Source: Symsagittifera roscoffensis
Lineage: Eukaryota; Xenacoelomorpha; Acoela; Convolutidae
Direction of reading: 5' to 3'
DNA length: 64,000 nt
Assembly: GCF_963678635.1 (NCBI RefSeq)
Contig: NC_087066.1
Coordinates: 62,750,282-62,814,281, forward strand
Of this stretch, positions 53,090 through 64,000 are shown one piece after another (position 1 is the stretch's first letter; each line of letters starts with the position of its first letter). The notes beneath the pieces are model-generated. The model did no database searches, was not told the origin of the DNA, and saw only the letters and a list, made by a program, of their open reading frames with translations. A program made the position numbers and the translations under genes.

Positions 53090-56000
53090 GTGCTAAATAT
53101 AAACATGTTTCGACAATCTCGACCAAATTTTGGCATGCTTTGACTTTCTCAACCAAACTTTGGTATATTTCGACTTTCTCGATCCAGCAAAAAAAAACTT
53201 TCGACTTTGTTGGTTCCAGTTCGGGTACTTTTCGACTCTCGGTATAATTTGGTATATTTCGAGTTCTTCGGCTGTCTCGACTGACACTTTTTAAATGTTT
53301 GTTTGTTCAATTTCGCATGGATATGTTTTGATTTTCTCAACCAAAAATGGGTAGGTTTCGACTGTCTCGATAATTTGCAAAATTAATTTGATCCATCTCA
53401 AGAGTCATCCACTCTCTGGGTCACAAGAATGTGAGCTTTATTTTGAGTTTAGTCTCTTATTAATTAAGTAATATGGCGAAAATAGCATGTTTAATAGTCA
53501 AATATTCGTCTAGATAAAAAAAAGTCTTCGAAAGTCAGAACAGCAAGGCTCCTTGTATCAGGACGAGATCCTCAGTGTAATGCTTTTTGATTATCGACTT
53601 ATGTTTCGACTGTGCTCAACTCATATTTCGACTGAGCTCCAAACAACTTTCGACTCTGTTTGAAATAAATTTCAACTGCGCTCGAATTAAGTTTCGATTG
53701 TGCTCGACCTACGTTTCCACAGTGCTCGACCAATGTTTCGACCGTGTTTAACATATCTATGTTTCCACTGTGCTCGACATAAGTTTCGTCGTTCTCGATT
53801 TATGCTTCAACTTTGCTCGACCTATGTTTCGACATTGCTTGATCTATGTTTCAACTGAGCTTGACCTATGTTTCGAGTGCTTTTGACCTGTTTTGACTTT
53901 TTCAACCAATGTTGGTATATTTCGATTTTGTTCGACCTATTTGTTGTGTTTCTCGACAATCAATTACCTGACTAAACTGAAAAAAACTATAATTATCAGG
54001 AAAACCTTACAATTTGACTTAAAAAATTACTCTTTCAAATTGATATTTCTTATTTGCTTTTAATTTTTTTTACAATTTTGGACTGAAATTGCTGTTCTAA
54101 AAATTGATGTTTAAAAAAATTTTGATAAGGATTCCCTCAAAAAAAATTAAAGGATTCCCTCTGATACTTTTAGTTTTGCGGTAAGCAACTCATTTAAAAA
54201 GATTGTTGCTGAGTGCAACTGACTGATGGAGGTAGTTTTTGAGCAATTGTTGAAATCAGTTTCTAGCTCAAACTTAGTTGAAATCGTCAAAAAATGAGGT
54301 TTAGAAGATTCAGTTTGCACTCGACCAATGTTTTGACTTTTTTACCCATGTTTTGACTCTCGTCGCCTATGTTTTGCTTTCCTTAGCCAATATTCGATGT
54401 GTTTCGACTGTCTTCGACTGTGTTTGACTTATGTTTCGAATTTCTTGAACAAAATTAAAAACCTTTCAAATGTGCTCGACCTACGTTTCGATTGTGTGCA
54501 ATCTGTGTTTCCGATTTCTCGATCTGTGTTTCGACTCTATCGATCGAAGTCGGGTATTTTCAACTGCGCTCGAACTACTTATCGACAGTGCTCTACCAAT
54601 GTTTCATTGTGTTTGACCTATCTATGTTTCAAATGTGCTCAATCTATGTTTGACTTTGCCCAGGCTAAGTTTCAACTGTGCTCGAGCCATTTTTGGACCG
54701 TGATCAACCTATGTTTCGATTGTGCACGAGCTATGTTTTGACTGTGCTCGACCTATGTTTCGACTGTGCTCGACCTATGATTCGACTCTTCTTGACCTGT
54801 TTTTCGACTTTCTCGACAAATAGTTCGATTGAGCTCGACCTATGTTTTGACTTTCTCTACATATAGTTCGATTGTGCTCGATCTATGTTTCGACTTTCTT
54901 GACCCATATTTCGACTGTGCAGGACTTATATTTTGACTGTGCTTGACACTTTTTTCGACTGTGCTCGACCTATGTTCCGACTGTGCTCGACCTATGTTTC
55001 GACTGTTCTCGATCTATTTTTCGATTTTCTCGACATTTAGTTTGATTGTGCTCGCCTTTGTTTTGACTTTCTCTACTTATAGTTCGATTGGTCTCAATTT
55101 ATGTTTCGACTTTCTTAGCCTATATTTCGACTCTCTCTACGTTTTTTTTGTTTTCATTGGTCAAAATTGGGTGTATTTCAACTGTGCTTGACATACGTTT
55201 TGATTGTGCCTGACCTACCTATTTTTGACTGTGCTCGACCTATGTTTTGACTTTGTCGATCTAAGTTTCAACTGTGCTCGACCCATTCTTGACCGTACTC
55301 GACCTATGTTTCGACTGTGCTCGACCTATGTTTCGGCTTTCTCGACATACATTTCGATTACGCTCGACCTATGTTTTGACTTTTGTTACCTATGTTTCGA
55401 CTCTCTCGGCCTATGTTTTGTTTTCCTTGACCCAATTTCGATTTGTTTCAACTGTGCTTGGCCTACTTTTTGATTGTCCTCGACCTATGTCTCGACTGTG
55501 CTTGACCTATGTTTCGACTGTGCTCGATATATATTTTGAGTTTGCTCGACCTATGATCTGAATGTGCTCGACCTATGTTTTGCCCGTTGTCGATCTATTT
55601 TTCGACTTTCTCTACATATAGTTTGACTGTTCTCGATCTATGTTTCGACTCTCTCTCAACTGTACTCGACCCATTCTTGACCGTACTCGACCTATGTTTC
55701 GACTGTGCTCGACCTATGTTTCGGCTTTCTCGACATACATTTCGATTACGCTCGACCTATGTTTTGACTTTTTTTACCTATGTTTCGACTCTCTCGGCCT
55801 ATGTTTTGTTTTCCTTGACCCAATTTCGATTTGTTTCAACTGTGCTTGGCCTACGTTTCGATTGTCCTCGACCTATGTCTCGACTGTGCTCGATATATAT
55901 TTTGAGTTTGCTCGACCTATGATCTGAATGTGCTCGACCTATGTTTTGCCCGTTGTCGATCAATTTTTCGACTTTCTCTACATATAGTTTGACTGTTCTC

Positions 56001-56720
56001 GATCTATGTTTCGACTCTCTCTCAACTGTGCTTGACCTATGTTTTGATTGCGTTTGATCTATTTATGTTTCGACCTTTGCTTCGACTGTGCTTGAGTTAT
56101 GTTTCGACTGTGCTTGACCTCTATTTCGACTGTTTTTGACTTGCGTTTCGGTTTTCTCGGCATATGTTTCGACTGTGCTTGGCCTTTGTTACTACTGTAC
56201 TTTACCTTTGTTTCGACTGTTTTCGAAATATTTTTAGACTTTGCTCGACCTATCTTTTGCTGTGATCGACTTATGTTTCGACTGAGCTCGAACAATGTTA
56301 AGATTTCCTCAACTATGAATAGACGTGAGTACATTGAAAGAAACATATTCTATGAGCGTTTGCTTAAATTTTTGTCAGGATTCTTTAACTAAAATTAAAC
56401 CACAAGAATCGGTAAAATGTGAAGTTTTGGCATGGAAAATTAAATTTCACATTTATTTTTTCTAGTTTTCTTGTAGTTTTTTCTTTACAATTCTGGACTG
56501 AATTTTTTATTCTGACAACTAATGTTTAGGAAAAAATTGATAAGATTAAAATAAGATCTCCAATTTTGGAAGTTTTGGGAGGTTGTGTTCGGCCAATTTT
56601 CCGATCAAACTTGACCTACGTTTTGAATTTTATGACCAAAATTGGGTATCTTTTGACGTGTTTGACCTATTTTTTGACTTTCTTGACCAAATTCGGGTAT
56701 GTTTTGACTTTGTTCTTTCT
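53090..56720. repeat. 22 bp minisatellite array (11 bp half units)
   Basis: The consensus is two 11-base halves, TTTCGACTGTG and CTCGACCTATG, so CGAC recurs every 11 bases. The densest part is 54470-56300. Interruptions of ordinary AT-rich DNA lie at about 53360-53560, 53940-54300 and 56330-56600. A higher-order duplication is visible: 55281 onward repeats at 55669 (offset 388, later about 366 after loss of one 22 bp unit). Numerous ORFs reading Cys-Phe-Asp-Cys-Ala-Arg-Pro-Met repeats follow from the array and are not genes. Confidence 0.93.
53528..53580 (+). repeat. R1 right end joined to R1 left end
   Basis: TCTTCGAAAGTCAGAACAG (R1 right end) is followed within about ten bases by CTCCTTGTATCAGGACGAG then ATCCTCAGTG (R1 left end). 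Head-to-tail ends without an interior, inside an interruption of the 22 bp array. Confidence 0.5.
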
Positions 56721-57320
56721 TAAAATTGCTTCTCGACCGCGGATCTTGAGTCTTAAAATTGCACTTGTTCAAATTATATTATTGAATCATAAAATATCAT
56801 ATTTTTGAATTATATTAGATGTAAAGTTTTGAGAACAAAACTCTCATTGTTATTTAAAGCTGTACCGCCATTGAAGCAATTTTGAATTTTTATAATGCCT
56901 TATTGTTCCTATGTTTGAACAAAGTAAGAAAAACTCCTTCTATCGTCTTCAGGAATTTTTCATTGACCAGTATGACAATTTTTTGTCAAAACTTCTGATA
57001 AATTTTTATGAGTAATTTTAATCAGTAATTTGTAGTATGTCAAGTTTGACCTCCTCAAGAAGAAGTATCAATGTTCTGAGTGCAATTAAAAATATCTGGT
57101 GTAAGCTTTGACTAAATAAAAAAATCTAACAATGCTTGAAAATTTCGAAGCATTTCGCGGTGTTTTTTAGAACATTACGGTGCAAAATACTTGTTTGGAA
57201 GTTGTTTCACAGGATTATTACCAACTCAAACAAAATTAACTTGAGCTCAAACCTCACTTTGCGTAGTTTTACAGCAATCACGAATTTGAACTGAATAAAT
57301 TTTAACCCGGTTGGAGGGTT
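56721..57320. other. Noncoding stretch
   Basis: Nothing supported. Confidence 0.35.
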
Positions 57321-57324
57321 TTGA

Positions 57325-57510
57325 CTTTATGTTTTGACCAAAGTGGTCGAACCAGATGTCATTGTACGACCAAAAAACCATAGTCGAAACATAAAGTCAA
57401 TCAAAGTCGCCGCATAGAGTCGAACTGCGTCAAACTGGATATCAAAGTTACACCAAAAATCCGTAATCGCACGGAATCTATAGTCCAACTGGTTAGGGTT
57501 TTAATTTTTC
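57325..57510. repeat. R3-related repeat with a hairpin, copy c
   Basis: TTGACTTTATGTTTTGAC (57329-57346) and GTCGAAACATAAAGTCAA (57383-57400) form an imperfect stem. ATATCAAAGTTACACCAAAA then ATAGTCCAACTGG and GGTTTT downstream match R3 copies a and b. Confidence 0.5.
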
Positions 57511-57744
57511 TTCAATTTTTTTGCTTGCAAACTGTAAACAGATATATATTGCAAAAGCAAAACAGAATTTAAGGTGTGTTAAATGAGCAGTTAGCTAGAT
57601 CAATATATTTGTTGAAATTATACAGTACTACGGTCCCAAAGTAATTATCTAAAAGAAACATATAAGGCAACAACAAAAAATTGGAGACAACAAAACTAAA
57701 CCAGGGATTGGTTTGGAGGATCCTATTGAAAACATTAAAAAAAG
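57511..57744. other. Noncoding stretch
   Basis: Nothing supported; it may be the worn outer part of the inverted repeat that follows. Confidence 0.3.
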
Positions 57745-57799
57745 CAAACAATGAGTCAGCAGCTAACAAAATTACTGAACACGGCCTCGAAAAAATGAA

Positions 57800-58185
57800 G
57801 ATTTCAATCGTTTTATAGCACTTGCAGAGCAGCCCAAGGATGATATCAAGTTGGAGGTCACTGAACTAGAATTTAATCCGAAAGATAAATCAGAATTTAA
57901 ACATGGCAAAATTGAACAAGCAGTTGATTTGAAATCTTTGAAAAATCAGGAGTGAGTTAGCTGCATTCAAAAAACCTGGAGACGGCTTAAACGCTGAGTT
58001 TTTATTCAGCTGCTTCAGACGCTTTTTTAGAAAATCTTGATGAAAAAATCGCGAATGCCACATAACTATTATGAATCTAATTTGCAAGATTCACCACAAT
58101 TGGAATTGAACCAGATGATAAAATAGAAGGCACAGAAGAAGAAATTGAACTGGCATTAGAGTTCGAAGAAAAAGCAAAAACTTAG
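57800..58185 (+). pseudogene. Glutamate-rich coding remnant
   Basis: One plus frame reads IALAEQPKDDIKLEVTELEF then NPKDKSEFKHGK, stops, and another stretch reads IGIEPDDKIEGTEEEIELAL. The acidic, helix-prone composition in AT-rich DNA suggests a decayed coding repeat. No family recognised. Confidence 0.3.
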
Positions 58186-58829
58186 TGGCAAAATTTTTTT
58201 TGATACAAGCAAGTTAGATATATTTTGTCGTAGGGGGTATTGGTTTTCAACATCCTAATTGCACCTCTTTTTATGCATTACTCGAAACATTTTTGCATCA
58301 GCCGAAACAAAAATTAGCTTTTGACAAGCTTCAAAACAGCGTTTGACAGTTGTGAATTTAAAATTTAATCGAAAAAAAATTGCAAATTAAGTGATGAGCA
58401 TGCAGTCCATTTTGTTGATGTAACACGTAATCGAATAAAAAATCTCGCTAGCAAATAAGTTCAAATTGACATGAGGAGAGCTTTTTGATCTAATTGATAC
58501 AAAAAAATGCCAAATAAAAACAAGACTAGTGGTATCAGGGCAAAACCCTGAATATTTCCACGGCATTTGATTTTCCATTGAGTAGTTTAAATTGAAATAA
58601 CTAATCAAAATTTCAAAAAAAAAATTCATTTTGAAAATGTTCGGTCGAAGCAAAAATTGTTTCAAAAATGCACAACTAGACGCGCATATAGGACGTGAAA
58701 ACATATTAATGACCTGTACCGCAAGTTATATCAATTTTACTCTTATCAGGAATAATATTGAATCTTCCAACTGCAATTCAATGTCTTCTTTTTCTTTAAT
58801 TTCTGTTGAAACTTCAGTTTCTTTTTCTG

Positions 58830-58980
58830 TAAGTTCTGTTCAATTCCAATTAAGGCGAATTACGCAGATTAGATTCGTTTTAGTTAGGTGACCTTCGCAA
58901 TAATTCTATGTGACAATTTCTATGAAAGCCTATGAAGCAACTGGGTCTTCAGCGCTGAAGTCTTCTCCAGAATTATTGGA
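58830..58980 (-). pseudogene. Glutamate-rich coding remnant
   Basis: Minus frames include ELTEKETEVSTEIKEKEDIE then LQLEDSI and AASNNSGEDFSAEDPVAS, similar in style to the plus-strand remnant of the inverted repeat. Stops interrupt it. Confidence 0.25.
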
Positions 58981-59316
58981 TGCAGCTAACTCACGCCTGA
59001 TATTTCAAAGTTTTCAAACCAGCCGCTATTTCATTTTTGCCATCCTTAAATTTTCTTTCGGATCAAACTCTAGTTGAAGGATTTCCTACTTGATATCATC
59101 ATTGAGTTGCTCTTCAAGAGCTAAAAAAAACATTGGGATCTCCATTTTTCGAGGCTGTTCTGGGAAATTCTGTTAGGTGCTGACTCATTGTCTGCTTTTT
59201 TGTTGCAATAGTCAAAGTTTCCTCCAAGCTAATCCCTTAAATGTTGGATCGTGCTGACGCAATGTCTTCCTTGTGATATTTGCATTGGTTTCTTCGAATT
59301 CTATCGTTCATTTATT

Positions 59317-59425
59317 AGCGGATTTTGGGGGGGGGGGGATTAGCGGCGGGAGCGGGGGTGGTCTGAAGCGGGGGCGGACGCTTCTCTCCCCCTTTGTACA
59401 TTTTTGGCTGACTGACTTAAAATTT
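59317..59425 (+). repeat. R2 fragment with 13 G tract
   Basis: AGCGGATTTTGGGGG..., GGGGGCGGACGCTTCTCTCC, CCTTTGTACATTTTTGGCTGA match the G-tract end of the copy at 61319-61600. The remainder is missing. Confidence 0.65.
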
Positions 59426-60586
59426 TTATTATTATTAATTTTTATCAGAAATAGTTCTTTTATATATCTCGCTGAAGTTTTCAGTTAGGTTTTGGGGGCC
59501 GTTTTAATTCACCTCAATGTTCAAATTTTAACTGGTTATTTCAGGATTTTCAGAAAGCGTTGACTTACTAACTGCTGTTTCTATGGATTATTAATCTCAA
59601 TCTATGGCTTGTTTATGGTTTATCAGTCGTTTCGTATTCCAATTTTGGACCCCACTTGCTCGATGTTTTGATTAAACTGTTCGGCAAGATATAATGAAAC
59701 GTTGGAAATTTCAACTTGAATGTCTCTGGAAACCCAGGATTTGTTTTTTTTTTCAAATGCTCAATTGTTTATTCCTTCCTTGTTCAGAAAATTTAATCGC
59801 GTGTTTGCTTCATTGTCGATTCAAACTTCGTTTTCAGGAATTTCATTATTCAGTCTCTCAATTGTTGTTTGTTAAATCTAATCAATAAATGTTTCCACCT
59901 GAATTGCATCTTTATGGGGCTGATCTGTCAAAGCCGATCCAGCCTCTCTATCATCACTTTAAAATTCAATTCGACATCAGAAATTTTGTAGGGCGCTGAG
60001 TCAATCAATGTTTTTTTTCGATGTTTTTATTTGTTTCTTCAAGCTGTATCGTTTCTTCAGCTTTGTCTTACTTAGCAGTTTACCATCCGAGTTTTTTTTC
60101 TTAAGTCCTTAAATTGTGCGAACCTTCAGGGTTTGAAATCCTCTGCAGGATTTCTTGGAGATATTGCCTAAAACTTTTAATTTCATATACTTGAATAAAA
60201 ATTTTCTAACTGTAATTGTGTTCTGTTCAAATTCGGAAATTGTGACTTTTAGTAGATTTGTCATTCTTGTGTTGTTCTAACAGAGACAAAAACATACCTG
60301 ATTGTCCCATTTTAAGGTTCTCTTCAGTAAATTTCGAAAGCGTTGCCCGAATAGCACCTGTTTCTTATGACTCAATTGCTTGTTCATTTTCGCCATAGTT
60401 GATTTTCTAGCTTCTGTTCTGTTTCCAAATATGGAAAAATCAGCTCGATATATTCATGAAGTGGTTTGTCAAAAGGCAAAAAAAACTTTGAAAGTTTCAT
60501 ACTGAAAGTCGTCTCTAGAAATTTCAGATGACGCTGATCAAAGATCAGCTTGCAATAAAACCAATTACTTTTTCCTTTCAATATAT
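59426..60586. other. Noncoding, with scattered glutamate-rich remnants
   Basis: On the minus strand short segments such as DKAEETIQLEETNKNIEKK (near 60020-60075) recall the acidic remnants on either side, but no frame is long. No other feature. Confidence 0.3.
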
Positions 60587-60968
60587 GGAAATTGTATGAT
60601 AACCATTTTTTTTAGCTTCGAATTAAATTTTCGTTTTTGATGAGCAAGGTGCTTTAAATTGAGCAAAAGCACTCCTAATTACTTTAAATTTGATTAAAAA
60701 CAAGTTTTAACAAGTTTCTGAAAAACTTGCCTTTCATGAAAAAATGGTTATCATACAATTTTCAAATATGGAAATTGTAAGATAACCATGTTTTTCCAAA
60801 AAAAATTAACGTAGTTATTTTTCATCACCATACTGTTTTATTTGGTTCAAATAGCCGGAGAAACTAGATTGAATCTTTTTTCAATGGTTTTTTGAAATTG
60901 TAGGAAAATTGTATGATTAGCATTTTTCCATACATTTGATGTAGGAAATTGTATGATAAGCATTTTCG
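60587..60968. repeat. Cluster of five copies of a 25 nt motif, some inverted
   Basis: GGAAATTGTATGATAACCAT-type motif at 60587-60612 (+), 60739-60762 (-), 60770-60795 (+), 60903-60929 (+) and 60943-60968 (+). The first two form a near-perfect 23 bp inverted repeat flanking about 126 bases. The cluster is followed by GGAGGTCAACCCGGG, which relates to the isolated motif at 45711. Confidence 0.8.
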
Positions 60969-61318
60969 GTTTATGGAGGTCAACCCGGGTGTTCAATAAA
61001 TTCAATCGCTTGTTAGATTTCGTTGTCTTCATTTCTGTTTTTGACCAGTTCAGATTTCAATTTAGTACTCCCTGATCAGGAATCAATAGTTTCTTCCATT
61101 CAGTAGGGTGATTGTTTTACAAGACCCGCATAAGCGTCTGTATCTTTATTTCGAATTCAATTTCAGAAACATTTTAACGCATGTTTTATCGACTAGTTAA
61201 GTTTTCTCTAGTCTTCAAAGTGTCCGAACTTGCAATTTTGAATTCCTCTGTAGAATTCTGGAAGGCATTGCCTTAGCTTTTTCAGTTTCCAATGAACAGT
61301 TATATTTTTCAAATCGAC
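60969..61318. other. Noncoding stretch
   Basis: Nothing firm. Confidence 0.3.
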
Positions 61319-61600
61319 CCAGGCGCGGATCTAAAATTTTGAAAACTTTGTCGACCTTTTTTTTTAGGTCGACCAAATTGATTTTATGAGCTGTCCGAAA
61401 CCACTATGAAGAACCAAATTTGACCAAACTTTCAGCGCCGCATGTAAATTTTTGAAAAAAGTTTAGATAGGTTGTCAGCAATCAGCCAAAAATGGATATC
61501 TCAAAATAGTACAAGGGGGGGTACCCTTCGGGTCGGCTGGGGGTCGAATCCCTGAGAAGGGAGCGTCCGCCTCCACCCCCCCCCCCTAAATCCGCTACTG
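61319..61600 (-). mobile_element. R2 MITE-like element, complete 282 bp copy (reverse)
   Basis: Ends CCAGGCGCGGATCTAAAA (61319) and, inverted, CAGTAGCGGATTTAGGGG (61600), giving a TIR of CAGNNGCGGATYTA form. Read on the minus strand a G tract lies just inside the start, then GGCGGACGCTCCCTTCTCAG, then GTACTATTTTGAGATATCC and paired GGTCGACC/GGTCGAC words near 61350-61380. No ORF of its own. Confidence 0.78.
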
Positions 61601-61860
61601 AATCGACCTCTGGTTAAAAAAATTTCAAGGCGCTGACTCAAAGTCTTCATTTTGAACATAATATTTTGATTTTTCAAAACCATTACTCGCTTAGCTTCAG
61701 ACCCCAGTTCCGTGATCGTCTCCTCAGTTTATTTTTTAAATCTTCTATATCACCTCTTAATCCGCCTGGATTCTCGGATTATCTTTTAGAATTTCTTCGT
61801 TTTCAACATATTCTTGTTTATTCTAACTGTTCAGTTTAGTCGACTGTTCAGTTTTGTTAT
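61601..61860. other. Noncoding stretch
   Basis: Nothing firm. Confidence 0.3.
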
Positions 61861-62140
61861 TTACAACTTCTGGACCGTCTTCAGACTCCAGCTCTTTCTC
61901 GATATATTTTTTGGTTTCTTCTTCAGGAGGGGTTGCTCAAGTGTCTGATCCTTTATCCTAATTCGATTCCTCTTGAGAAATTGCTGACAGCGGTAAGTAC
62001 ATTTTTGCTTTTTTAACAACTTCACAAAAATTCGAAACTTTTGGTTTCTCTTTTGTTTTGTCGTCTTCAAATTCTGGGTTGACATTTAGATCAGATTTCA
62101 GTTCTGAAACTGGCTTCTCGGTATCCTCATTGAGCTGCAC
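61861..62140 (-). pseudogene. Acidic/lysine-rich coding remnant
   Basis: A 60-codon ORF from 62140 (LNEDTEKPVSELKSDLNVNP, then KPKVSNFCEVVKKAKMYLPL) reaches a stop at 61958. The same general frame region continues with PEEETKKYIEKELESEDGPE after a frame change. It looks like a decayed, charged, probably coiled-coil protein. No family recognised. Confidence 0.35.
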
Positions 62141-64000
62141 GGTAAAATCCTTCCAACTATTTGAATCTGAATAACACTGGAGAGATTTTTGTAGCTTTCG
62201 GAAAAGAAGATTTTGTGTGAAGAATAAACATTTTGCCGATATAATTTACGAAAGATAGAAAATAAATAAAAGAAGTATTTCTGAAGTATTCTCATCCAGT
62301 TGATTGATTTCTTTTGCATATAACCAAAAACTGTCAATGCAAAAATTTGGAAATCTCTGAACAATGCAAATCTCATGAAATCATGTTCCGAACCTAATCA
62401 AACAAATTTCTTAGCTTTGAAGATCTTTGAAAAAATGGAAGAGTTTAAAAACGTTCTCCTTGCTGAAGAGTTTAGACATATTTGGCTATCGGGTAGAGGA
62501 TAAAAAATCTATGAGATATTATCATAAATTTTTTTTGATAAATTTGAAATTTTCTAGCGAACTCTATTTTGTACAATAAGAAAGTTTAGACAAAATAAGA
62601 ATCAACGTCAAATTCAAAAAGAAAAAAAAAGTAAATTAGATTTTTTTTGACTCATTGTTCAGTAATTTGAAAAAATCCAAGAGTTTTCAATAGGCATTTT
62701 CTTAATAAGGAGAGAAATGCAAAACAACAAGTAAATCTAACTGAAAAACTCAAAATTGGTGAGGGATTTCGAACATGGTTTGACAGGTTTCTTAAAGCAA
62801 CAACCCACCAAATTAAAATCATTTTGATCTTTTTAACTGTAGATATTTTGTTTAAAAAAACTTGAAAAAATTGTTTTTATTGAAAATATCAAAAAGAATA
62901 TATTTTGTTTTCTCAAAATTTTGGAACAGTTCAATTATCCCGCTTTCTTAAGTACCAAGTACAATTTTCCTAACTTTGGTACATGCTAAATGCTGTCAAA
63001 AAATAAACAAAAAAGCGTAATAAGAGGACTAAAAAAATTATGTTCGGGCGCGTGCAGGTTGATACCAAACAAATTGTGCTAGGAAAGCTGATTCTTGCTG
63101 AGATTGTTATTATTTCAATTACAAACTCCAAAAAATGAATTATCAGCTGACCACGAAGCATGTTTCATCAGATTTCATTTTATAAACGACTTGCTCGTCT
63201 TGTGAAGAGCCAATTTTAGTTAGTATTCTCCGCAACAGCATCGAAGGAAGGAATATGGCGCAAAACAACGGGAGCTAAGCAGTACTGTAGTGGACTTGAA
63301 CAAAATTGTGGAGAAGGAGGAGGAAGTTGGCAGAAAAAGAAAAAAAGCTGAGAGTTTGTCAACAGTTCTTGGATGATAAGATTGAAAAATCTCCAACAAG
63401 CTCGTTTCTGCCGGAAAAAAAATGTTTTTTTTTTCAATTATTGTTGAACAAAATGTAGACACCCGTTAAAATTATTCAACTGCGATCACCAAAAATTTTT
63501 GCTTTTTTTGATAAGTCGCATTAGTTGTCCTGTAAAATTGACTTGATAGCCATTCGAGAAAAACTAGAAAAATTGATATCGTGGAGCAACGCACCTAAAA
63601 ACGTGGGAACCAAAAAACAAAGAATCAAGTTGATAAAGAAAGCTACTATCCTTAACGCACTACTAAAAAAGTGTCCAATTGCAGTTTGATGTCCAAAAAC
63701 TGTCTTTTTCGAACCTTTGCTGAAAAATCATTCTGTAAATTGTCTCTTATCGCACATAGACAAGCAACGATACAAAAACCATCTGTCTTATCCGTGAGTT
63801 AAAAATGTATTTGCTGGGCAATAGTAACCTCGATGCTAAAATATTTCAAATTTCTACAAAGTTCATATAAAAATCATGTTAAGATCCGAAAAAATTTTGT
63901 GGATTTGCCATTGAACCTAGATTTTCGAAGATTTGAGGTTTACCTCTTGTCAAGGAATTAGTTGAACGCAATATATTCACATACAGTTTGGATACTCACG
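62141..64000. other. Noncoding stretch, nothing firm
   Basis: AT-rich DNA. Overlapping minus ORFs at 63216-63462 and one at 62098-62376 are unrecognised and lack splice context. No repeat partner was found in the window. Confidence 0.35.

Larger units (their letters stand above)
57745..59210. repeat. Inverted repeat pair with about 1 kb spacer
   Basis: Left arm about 57745-57970 and right arm about 58978-59205 are inverted relatives: AAGCAAACAATGAGTCAGCA against AAGCAGACAATGAGTCAGCA (read from the minus strand), GATGATATCAAG in both, and GTGAGTTAGCTGCAT at the end of both. The spacer contains an R1 left-end fragment at 58527-58570 (GTATCAGGGCAAAACCCTGA). Confidence 0.75.

Noticed and set aside
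54397-56392. Overlapping plus ORFs rich in Cys, Phe, Arg and Pro
   Set aside because: They translate the 22 bp minisatellite; peptide repeats change frame with the unit and there is no start or splice context.

Overview
The window is a gene-poor, AT-rich, repeat-dominated piece of an animal nuclear genome. The evidence is a BEL/Pao retrotransposon (a metazoan-restricted superfamily), two different Ty3/Gypsy-type elements, a decayed type-B DNA polymerase of the Polinton/Maverick kind, and many dispersed MITE-like repeats and minisatellites. I see no operons, rRNA genes or phage-like structure. An invertebrate is the best guess; I cannot name a phylum. A run of exactly 200 N (10451-10650) marks an assembly gap.

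Layout. 1-2535 (minus): 5' half of a Ty3-type element running off the left edge, with three short overlapping ORFs and then a capsid-like gag ORF behind a single in-frame stop in a leaky-looking context. 2560-5035: leader/LTR-like noncoding DNA with tandem repeats. 5040-5580: first full copy of a 0.54 kb dispersed repeat, here called R1, whose ends carry hairpins. 6579-7317: a large foldback element. 8846-10092: a 624 bp tandem duplication. 10651-16818 (minus): a dead BEL/Pao element with Gag, zinc knuckle, protease, RT, RNase H and integrase remnants in order, followed upstream by an SGNH-hydrolase-like ORF (17116-17556) and a 201 bp repeat pair. 18.5-29.9 kb: noncoding DNA with a 42 bp minisatellite, a tRNA-like A/B-box unit and copies of R1, R2 and R3 repeats. 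29895-33965 (minus): an LTR-flanked, internally deleted Ty3/Gypsy element.

34659-34909 (minus) is the only plausible host exon, with both splice signals. 37482-38791 is a composite of a TIR element, a perfect 252 bp tandem duplication and a second full R1. 39-46 kb holds a G-rich minisatellite repeat family. 46290-48215 (plus) is a colinear but broken type-B DNA polymerase. 50.7-52.3 kb is a TIR element containing a TATG microsatellite. 53.1-56.7 kb is a 22 bp minisatellite built from two 11 bp halves. 57.5-62.4 kb holds inverted repeats and remnants of glutamate/lysine-rich coding sequence mixed with R2 copies.

No functional host pathway can be reconstructed. The mobile elements are all broken as read, except that the left-edge Ty3 element could still be intact beyond the window. 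The items most worth follow-up are the stop-codon context and ORF overlaps at 973-2065, the R1 repeat with hairpins at both ends, the polymerase remnant, and the 11/22 bp satellite.
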